Shown in pieces: positions 38,991 through 43,170 of a stretch of 43,170 nt of DNA (the stretch's first letter is position 1; each line of letters starts with the position of its first letter). The notes under the pieces are model-generated. The model saw nothing but the letters and a program-made list of their open reading frames with translations, made no database searches and was not told the DNA's origin. This stretch comes from a virus, in IMG/VR virus record IMGVR_UViG_3300024518_003578, positions 1 through 43,170 of that record. One strand, written 5' to 3'. The position numbers were made by a program, and so were the translations under genes.

Positions 38991-39806
38991 ATGTCTGATA
39001 TATTTGCCGGAGAAGTTCAACAGCTTCGAGAGCTTTCTTTGTTCTCTGGAGCAGGAGGCGGATTGCTTGGAAGCAAACTTCTCGGCTGGAAAACAGTCGG
39101 GTATGTCGAATGGGATAAATACTGCCAGCAAGTTCTCGAAGCAAGAATCAGAGAAGGATACCTTGACGAAGCTCCAATCTTCGGAGACATCCGACAATTT
39201 ATCGAGGAGGGATATGCGGAAGCCTACGCAGGACATGTCGATGTTGTCAGCGCAGGCTTCCCGTAGCCATGCCAGCCGTTCTCAGTCGCAGGAAAACGTA
39301 AAGGGGCAGACGACAGCCGGAATATGTGGCCCGAAACCATCAGGGTTATTCGGGAAGTGCGACCCCGTTATGCGCTGTGTGAAAACGTCCCAGGTCTTAT
39401 TAGCGGGAGTCATGGGTACTTCGGACGAATACTTAACGACCTTTCCCAAAGCGGGTATGATGCTCGATGGCGAATTATATCGGCGGCCGACGTGGGAGCG
39501 CCCCATCTCAGAAAAAGACTCTGGATACTCGCATCAATGGTCAACGCCGATAAAGAGCGATTCGACGGGGAACTACCAGAGCGAGAAGGCACTTGCAAAG
39601 GGTTGGAAACCCAGACTGACGGATCAGGCGAGGACATGGCGCACACCAGATGCGGGTACACGCAACAATGTGGCGAGTCCTTGCCTGAAACTACTGAACG
39701 GAGAGACTCACGGGGCGGGTGGCCATCCAATACAGATCAGGCTTGTGGATCAGGTGGTCGTGATAGAAGACAGAAAAGAAGACAGGACGAAGAAGGGGCA
39801 GCTTAA
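38991..39806 (+). pseudogene. dcm: C5-cytosine DNA methyltransferase interrupted by TAG in motif IV
   Basis: The frame shows Dcm motifs: motif I LSLFSGAGGG (residues 15-24), V-E-W-D-K-Y-C (motif II), D-V-V-S-A-G-F-P then TAG (39264-39266) then P-C-Q-P-F-S (catalytic motif IV), ENVPGL (motif VI), and A-A-D-V-G-A-P-H-L-R-K-R-L-W-I-L-A (motif VIII). Removing six bases at the TAG restores a normal GFPCQPFS. The same frame continues open to 39806 without a recognition-domain end, while motif X (RLKALGNAQVP) sits at 40311-40350 in the frame of 39235-40380. So no complete Dcm can be made from one frame. It may be inactive or depend on recoding. Confidence 0.75.
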
Positions 39807-40380
39807 TCCTGATTGGGTGGGACTCTTGATGGGCTTCCCGCGAGGCTGGACTGACTTGGAACCGTTTTGTAATGTGGAATGGGAACGCTGGCTTGGAGGT
39901 TTTGGTAATGAGATACAGGAAAATGAAACTGAAAATATGCGAACATTGCGGGATAGCGTTTGGGAGGAAAAGATACAACGACAGGCTGGAGGATCGGGGA
40001 GTCTTTCGGCGTCGGAAATATTGCAGCCTGAAATGTGCGAACAGCAGGAAACGCCCGATATGCTGGGAAACATATCATTGGAGAGCAAGAAAGCACAGGA
40101 AGAATCTGTGCGAAGCGTGCGGAATGAAGGAGAGACTACACGCCCATCATGTGGATGGGATTCCTGCCCACAACGATCCTGTAAATATTCAGACTCTATG
40201 TATATATTGCCACAAATTTATCCACGATACGGCAGAACGGCATGGTTGGATGGTTCCTGGGAGGATGGCGTTGCTAGAACAACATGCGGAACAGCAAACC
40301 GCGTAAGCCGACTTAAAGCCCTTGGCAACGCCCAGGTTCCAGGCGTGGTTGCGCTTGCATGGCGTTTGCTAACAGAATGA
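39235..40380 (+). CDS. Overlapping-frame protein with Dcm-like C-terminus
   Basis: 381 aa from ATG 39235 in the +1 frame over dcm. It contains C-V-K-T-S-Q-V-L-L, F-P-K-A-G-M-M-L-D-G-E-L-Y-R-R-P-T-W-E, S-G-Y-S-H-Q-W-S-T-P, R-T-W-R-T-P-D-A-G-T-R, then G-Q-L-N-P-D-W-V-G-L-L-M-G-F-P-R-G-W-T-D-L-E, which I recall from phage proteins found beside dcm genes. The end RVSRLKALGNAQVPGVVALA is Dcm motif X. Residues 226-357 run through the HNH gene in a different frame and look non-conserved. It may be a recognition-domain protein overlapping dcm; not proven expressed. Confidence 0.5.
   Translation: MSMLSAQASRSHASRSQSQENVKGQTTAGICGPKPSGLFGKCDPVMRCVKTSQVLLAGVMGTSDEYLTTFPKAGMMLDGELYRRPTWERPISEKDSGYSHQWSTPIKSDSTGNYQSEKALAKGWKPRLTDQARTWRTPDAGTRNNVASPCLKLLNGETHGAGGHPIQIRLVDQVVVIEDRKEDRTKKGQLNPDWVGLLMGFPRGWTDLEPFCNVEWERWLGGFGNEIQENETENMRTLRDSVWEEKIQRQAGGSGSLSASEILQPEMCEQQETPDMLGNISLESKKAQEESVRSVRNEGETTRPSCGWDSCPQRSCKYSDSMYILPQIYPRYGRTAWLDGSWEDGVARTTCGTANRVSRLKALGNAQVPGVVALAWRLLTE
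39908..40306 (+). CDS. HNH endonuclease nested in the methyltransferase locus
   Basis: 132 aa from ATG 39908 behind GGAGGTTTTGGTA. N-terminal CEHCGIAFGRKRYNDR and RRRKYCSLKC form a zinc finger. The second half holds CEACGMKERLHAHHVDG, DPVNIQTLCIYCHKFIHD, the HNH catalytic and zinc residues (H-H, N, H with paired Cys). This is typical of free-standing phage homing-type endonucleases. It sits between the L-M-G-F-P-R-G-W and motif X parts of the overlapping frame, as an insertion would. Confidence 0.88.
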   Translation: MRYRKMKLKICEHCGIAFGRKRYNDRLEDRGVFRRRKYCSLKCANSRKRPICWETYHWRARKHRKNLCEACGMKERLHAHHVDGIPAHNDPVNIQTLCIYCHKFIHDTAERHGWMVPGRMALLEQHAEQQTA

Positions 40381-40419
40381 CATTGCAATTACGGATTGTT
40401 TTAATACGAAAGGGGAGTT

Positions 40420-40695
40420 ATGATAGCGTGTTTGGGCATGTTCACTTTAAACGAGTTAGTCTGCGACCGTTGCGCCTGGCGCGATTCGTGTGGCACAGTG
40501 ACAACAGCATCATGTAGTCAGGTATGGCGCGAAGAGGTCAATACAGATACTACCCAGGGCGAGTTTGCCGCTCAGGAAGAGGAGCCACGCAGAGAGCGCG
40601 AGAATATCCATATCCAGAAAGACTACCCTGTGCGCCAGAGTACTGTGCGGGATAACCGTAAATACGTCTTGATAACGGCTCCCCGAAGATTGTAG
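40420..40695 (+). CDS. Small Cys-rich hypothetical protein
   Basis: 91 aa behind AAAGGGGAG. Residues 14-33 hold four cysteines (VCDRCAWRDSCGTVTTASCS), a likely zinc or iron-sulphur knuckle. The rest is acidic then basic and disordered. No family recognised. A hairpin follows, so it is probably the last gene of the methyltransferase transcript. Confidence 0.55.
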   Translation: MIACLGMFTLNELVCDRCAWRDSCGTVTTASCSQVWREEVNTDTTQGEFAAQEEEPRRERENIHIQKDYPVRQSTVRDNRKYVLITAPRRL

Positions 40696-40732
40696 CGGGG
40701 GCGGCATACGTTGAATAACACCGCCGCTTTAT
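40694..40732 (+). terminator. Probable terminator
   Basis: AGCGG and CGG (40694-40704, bulged by GGG) pair with CCGCCGCT (40721-40728), followed by TTATT. The stem is imperfect and the U-tract short. It separates the Cys-rich gene from the next promoter. Confidence 0.4.
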
Positions 40733-40754
40733 TGTCATTTCCTTGCTTTTTCTC

Positions 40755-40783
40755 TTGACTTTCGTAACATACTATGGTATACT
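40755..40783 (+). promoter_or_regulatory. Sigma70 promoter for the right-end module
   Basis: TTGACT (40755-40760), 17-base spacer, TATACT (40778-40783). Expected start near 40790; the first gene begins at 40832 after AAAGGAG. Probably the early promoter of the regulator/recombination block. Confidence 0.7.
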
Positions 40784-40787
40784 ATAG
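40772..40787 (+). promoter_or_regulatory. Operator-like palindrome over the -10 box
   Basis: CTATGGTATACTATAG is a 16-base inverted repeat with 7 of 8 symmetric pairs centred on GTATAC and covering the -10 element. A bound dimer would block RNA polymerase. The XRE-type gene at 41477 is the obvious candidate ligand, but this is inferred from proximity only. Confidence 0.45.
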
Positions 40788-40831
40788 ATAGTCAACAAGT
40801 TACTTAACGACCCAGGCAAAGGAGAAAGCGA

Positions 40832-41137
40832 ATGACAACTCAAATCATGATAGATCAAATCGGGGCTGAGGGAAATGCGGTAATTGGCGACCTGGAAATG
40901 GAAATCACAAAGATGGACGAGGAAATCAGGGCGCAGGAAAAAGCTCTGCAAAGGGCCGACAGATTCAAGGCGCAATACGAGCAACTGCGAGACCTCTGGC
41001 GCGACCATCTTGACGACAGCTACCCCCAGGACGATGACGAGCAGGAAGCCACAGCGCGGCAGATTCTGTGGAACGACAGCGACTCGAAGAACCTCGCAGA
41101 GTACGAAAAGTCCGATGCGGGTTACATACCCTTCTAA
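40832..41137 (+). CDS. Acidic coiled-coil hypothetical protein
   Basis: 101 aa with an AAAGGAGAAAGCG ribosome site. Residues 20-60 form a helix with heptads (L-E-M-E-I-T-K-M-D-E-E-I-R-A-Q-E-K-A-L). The C-terminus is very acidic (DSYPQDDDEQEA) and ends in Y-I-P-F. First gene after the operator-bearing promoter. The overall negative charge could suit a DNA-mimic or recombination accessory, but there is no direct evidence. Confidence 0.6.
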   Translation: MTTQIMIDQIGAEGNAVIGDLEMEITKMDEEIRAQEKALQRADRFKAQYEQLRDLWRDHLDDSYPQDDDEQEATARQILWNDSDSKNLAEYEKSDAGYIPF

Positions 41138-41151
41138 ATAGACCACTGAAC

Positions 41152-41167
41152 GGGGGCGCAAGCCCCC
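41152..41167 (+). promoter_or_regulatory. GNRA-tetraloop hairpin in intergenic gap
   Basis: GGGGGC-GCAA-GCCCCC, a 6-bp stem with a GCAA tetraloop, lies 4 bases before AAGGA and 15 before the next ATG. No U-tract follows, so it is more likely an RNA stability or translation element than a terminator. Confidence 0.55.
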
Positions 41168-41181
41168 AGAAAGGATTTGAG

Positions 41182-41400
41182 ATGATGGCACTGCATGACT
41201 ATTACTTGATTCTTCTTGAGACATCTCACGGAAAACGATATTGGATAATAGCAGATGATGATATAGGAATTGATGATAAAGTCCATTCAATAAGAATAGA
41301 TGGGAAAAATGTAGAGGAAGTAGAGGAAGTGGCGCGGTGCAATTTCCCGCTTGACCTATGGGATAATGGCGAGGTCGAAATAGAGGATTTTGCATTGTAA
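41182..41400 (+). CDS. Small alpha/beta hypothetical protein
   Basis: 72 aa from ATG 41182 behind AAGGA (41185 is also possible). Strand-rich and acidic: Y-Y-L-I-L-L-E-T, K-R-Y-W-I-I-A-D-D-D, V-H-S-I-R-I-D-G-K-N, then an E-V-E-E-V cluster and F-P-L-D-L-W-D-N. No family recognised; one Cys. Part of the early operon. Confidence 0.58.
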   Translation: MMALHDYYLILLETSHGKRYWIIADDDIGIDDKVHSIRIDGKNVEEVEEVARCNFPLDLWDNGEVEIEDFAL

Positions 41401-41405
41401 TCCGA

Positions 41406-41465
41406 CACGACCCTTCGTGGCCGTAGGCTGGACGTACCAGCCCTGATGAGGATAACCAGATAGGG
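41406..41465 (+). promoter_or_regulatory. Tandem hairpins upstream of the XRE regulator
   Basis: CACGA/TCGTG (41406-41410/41415-41419) and GGCTGG/CCAGCC (41426-41431/41437-41442) are followed by a weaker CCCT/AGGG pair. CTGATGA follows the second stem directly, as in hammerhead ribozymes, but the required GAAA partner is missing. The ribosome site GGGGGTGAT follows. Possibly a translational control region for the regulator. Confidence 0.4.
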
Positions 41466-41476
41466 GGTGATAGCAG

Positions 41477-41680
41477 ATGAAACACTTGAAACGGATCAGG
41501 GAAAAAGCAGGGATGCCGTTAGAATCACTGGCACACCTAACCGGCATCAAATACAGTTCTGTGGCAAATTATGAGAGTGGAAGACAGAAAGCGCCGGCAG
41601 ATAGGGCAGTTGTGATCGCGCAGGTACTCAACACGACAGTCGAGGCACTGATCGGTAAAATTGGAAAGGTGAAAAAATGA
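41477..41680 (+). CDS. XRE-family helix-turn-helix regulator
   Basis: 67 aa, almost entirely a Cro/C1-type HTH: L-K-R-I-R-E-K-A-G-M-P-L-E-S-L-A, H-L-T-G-I-K-Y-S-S-V-A-N-Y-E-S-G-R-Q-K-A-P, I-A-Q-V-L-N-T-T-V-E-A-L. Size fits a Cro-like repressor or a small accessory regulator; there is no ligand or protease domain. It overlaps the next gene by ATGA. It may bind the palindrome at 40772-40787 and self-regulate the operon. Confidence 0.88.
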   Translation: MKHLKRIREKAGMPLESLAHLTGIKYSSVANYESGRQKAPADRAVVIAQVLNTTVEALIGKIGKVKK

Positions 41681-41988
41681 CACCAGCAGAGAGAGCGAGA
41701 GAGCGGCTACAAGCAGATATAGAGAATAAGCTTGAGCCTTACCGCGGGGTCTTGGAATCCGCTGACATGCAGTGTGATCTTGAGCGTCAAATTGACAGTA
41801 TCACTCAAGAGTTATTATTAGCGCAGCAGCAGTTGGCGGAACTGCGTATAGCGAATGCCAACTGGCGCACGTTCGTTAAGGAACTTATGGCTGAGGTACA
41901 GTCGTATAAGACGGAGACTTCGCGCGGGCGTAAAGAAACATCGAATTTGTGGTCGCGCTTGGCGGAGGCGATAAATGATAGTAACTAG
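41677..41988 (+). CDS. Coiled-coil hypothetical protein, 103 aa
   Basis: ATGA coupled to the XRE gene. Almost wholly helical: R-A-R-E-R-L-Q-A-D-I, then C-D-L-E-R-Q-I-D-S-I-T-Q-E-L-L-L-A-Q-Q-Q-L-A-E-L heptads and a basic end. It resembles small phage early proteins placed before recombination genes. Function unknown. Confidence 0.6.
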   Translation: MTPAERARERLQADIENKLEPYRGVLESADMQCDLERQIDSITQELLLAQQQLAELRIANANWRTFVKELMAEVQSYKTETSRGRKETSNLWSRLAEAINDSN

Positions 41989-42031
41989 CCTATCACCTTC
42001 GATGGTGAACACATACAGGCAAAGGAGCTAA
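41975..42031 (+). CDS. 18-residue frame, possible relic of a RecB-like nuclease start
   Basis: ATG 41975 with GGAGG six bases upstream. It reads MIVTSLSPSMVNTYRQRS and stops. L-S-P-S-x-x-N-T-Y is how many PD-(D/E)XK (RecB/Cas4-like) phage nucleases begin, but the rest is missing. It overlaps the end of the previous gene and the ribosome site of the next. Either a relic or chance. Confidence 0.25.
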   Translation: MIVTSLSPSMVNTYRQRS

Positions 42032-42032
42032 A

Positions 42033-43170
42033 ATGAGCGAAGAAACAAGAACACCCGAAACTAACTTAGCGATACCTGAGACGGCGGAGTTGACGAAAGT
42101 GCCAACCACAAACGTTATAGAGATGTTGCTGGAAACAGCAGGCACGATCAAACTCACCGATGACCAGCGTGACATATTGTTTGCTAAAGTCGATCCTAAT
42201 CTGGTGGAGATCAGGGAAGATGGGATAGTCTACCTTCCAGCGGTGGAGTACAAAGTTGTTCTGTGCGAAACATTTGGCCTAGAGTGGGCTATTGTTCCTG
42301 AGTCTCCGAAACCTGTAGAGGTAGACAACACGATACTGTGGGGATTCCATCTGTTCATTCAGGGACAACCGGTGGCTTTTGCATGGGGGGAACAGAAATA
42401 CAAGAAGGGTGACTGGTATATGTCTTATGGTGACGCAATGGAAGGCGCTAAGAGTAACGCCATCATGCGACTGTGTAAGCAAATTGGGATTGCCCAAGAC
42501 CTCTGGCGGCCGTCATTTATCAGGAAATGGAAAAAGGAAAATGCTGAGGAATACGAAGACCGGGACAACAAAAGGAGAATGATATGGCGGCGCTTGGAGT
42601 CTGCCGAACAGGAAGAGGGTGAAGGTGGCGAAACCGGCGAGACTGAGCAGGGCGCAGATCCAGACCGTTTCAGGCGCACAGCATTTCTCATGATAGAATA
42701 TCTCCAGATAGATGAAGCGCGGATGAAAGCTGAATGTAAGGAAATGTTCAGTGTGGATAGTAGGTCAAAGATGGTTCCTGATCAATGGGTTGATTACATT
42801 GCTTATCTTTCAGGGACAATGGACGAAGCTCAGAAGAGTGATTACACCGACTGGCTTGGTGTACGAAGCGCGATAAAGCCTTTGGTCGAACGCGGGATGG
42901 ATAAAAAGGAACTTAAATTTTATCTGCAAACACATTTCCTGCGTCTTGGCGTACTTGACCGTGGTATACCAGAAGATTTGGCGCAGCGTCTCAAGCGTAG
43001 TGGAGCATCAGATAAGCATTACGCAAGACTCCAGAAAGGCGTTCAGCGCGCTAAAGAGTGGGCTGAGGCTATAGGTGGGCAAGGCGAGGCAGAGGAACTC
43101 CTGGAACATTTGGGCATAGCTATACAGGACCCAACAAACGATTCAGTAAATGAGTTCTTCAAAAAAATGG
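42033..43170 (+). CDS. Mgm101/Rad52-like single-strand annealing protein (3' end outside window)
   Basis: At least 379 residues from ATG 42033 behind AAAGGAG; open to the right edge. Residues about 65-170 show V-Y-L-P-A-V-E-Y-K-V-V-L-C-E-T-F-G-L-E-W, H-L-F-I-Q-G-Q-P-V-A-F-A-W-G-E-Q, and S-Y-G-D-A-M-E-G-A-K-S-N-A-I-M-R-L-C-K, L-W-R-P-S-F-I-R-K-W, the core of the Mgm101/Rad52-like annealing family. Members anneal complementary single strands in phage replication and recombination. A glutamate-rich linker and an alpha-helical C-terminal region follow. It probably heads a recombination module to the right. Confidence 0.75.
   Translation, partial: MSEETRTPETNLAIPETAELTKVPTTNVIEMLLETAGTIKLTDDQRDILFAKVDPNLVEIREDGIVYLPAVEYKVVLCETFGLEWAIVPESPKPVEVDNTILWGFHLFIQGQPVAFAWGEQKYKKGDWYMSYGDAMEGAKSNAIMRLCKQIGIAQDLWRPSFIRKWKKENAEEYEDRDNKRRMIWRRLESAEQEEGEGGETGETEQGADPDRFRRTAFLMIEYLQIDEARMKAECKEMFSVDSRSKMVPDQWVDYIAYLSGTMDEAQKSDYTDWLGVRSAIKPLVERGMDKKELKFYLQTHFLRLGVLDRGIPEDLAQRLKRSGASDKHYARLQKGVQRAKEWAEAIGGQGEAEELLEHLGIAIQDPTNDSVNEFFKKM

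Noticed and set aside
38983-39234. Extending the +1 frame upstream to 38983 over the first part of dcm
   Set aside because: The translation there has no family-like motifs and simply shadows strongly conserved Dcm motifs I-III; ATG 39235 is a more credible start.
38991-39806. TAG recoded to an amino acid throughout the phage genome
   Set aside because: Several well-defined genes end in TAG (for example 318, 2348, 12258, 37677) with the next gene starting close by, so TAG is a working stop here.
41426-41490. Hammerhead ribozyme call
   Set aside because: CTGATGA and a stem I-like hairpin are present, but no adjacent GAAA with a closing stem II and stem III pairing of three or four bases only. 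Kept as a low-interest finding, not a feature.

Overview
This 43 kb window looks like most of the genome of a tailed, long-tailed (siphovirus-type) bacteriophage with an HK97-type head. The order is diagnostic: small and large terminase, portal, MuF-type head protein, prohead protease, HK97-fold major capsid protein, head-tail connector, head closure, tail terminator, tail tube, tail assembly chaperones, tape measure, tail tip, tailspike. Every supported gene is on the + strand. Most are tightly coupled (ATGA or TAATG overlaps) with Shine-Dalgarno sites, and several start at GTG. Sigma70-type promoters show a bacterial host. The Ile codon ATA is common, but I cannot name the host. No integrase, repressor-integrase pair or attachment site is visible, so lifestyle is undetermined. 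The window cuts a gene at each end.

Layout. (1) 1-3.6 kb is a DNA-modification cassette: a ParB-like protein ending in a zinc knuckle, two tandem Mom-type DNA modification genes made by duplication, and a ParB-domain/N6-adenine methyltransferase fusion. It also holds a consensus promoter and a degenerate tRNA-Gly-like element. (2) 3.6-9.6 kb is packaging and head: terminase, portal, MuF protein and several small genes. (3) 9.6-13.8 kb holds two unusual three-armed hairpins, a 798-residue fusion of a prohead-type serine protease to an AAA+ ATPase, and the major capsid protein. (4) 13.8-21 kb lies between capsid and connector and carries decoration, beta-helix and long repeat-fibre proteins. 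These are more likely head-attached than tail fibres. (5) 21.2-38 kb holds connector, tail tube, tape measure, tail tip and tailspike genes. The tail tube is duplicated, and one copy carries about 570 extra residues of lectin/carbohydrate-binding-like domains. (6) 38-38.5 kb holds a probable holin/XhlA-like membrane protein and a strong terminator. No endolysin was recognised. (7) 38.7-40.4 kb has a strong promoter, a structured leader and a C5-cytosine methyltransferase locus. That methyltransferase is interrupted by an in-frame TAG in its catalytic motif, is overlapped in another frame by a second protein-like reading frame, and is nested with an HNH endonuclease. (8) 40.4-43.2 kb is probably the start of the early/recombination module: a promoter with an operator-like palindrome, small genes, an XRE-family regulator, and an Mgm101/Rad52-like single-strand annealing protein running off the right edge.

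Most unusual points, in my judgement: the protease-AAA+ fusion, the dcm locus readable in two frames, the duplicated mom cassette with conserved ends and a diverged core, the tail-tube paralog with the giant insertion, and the paired three-armed hairpins. No stretch longer than about 300 bases lacks a gene. All family assignments are from reading motifs by eye, without database searches.
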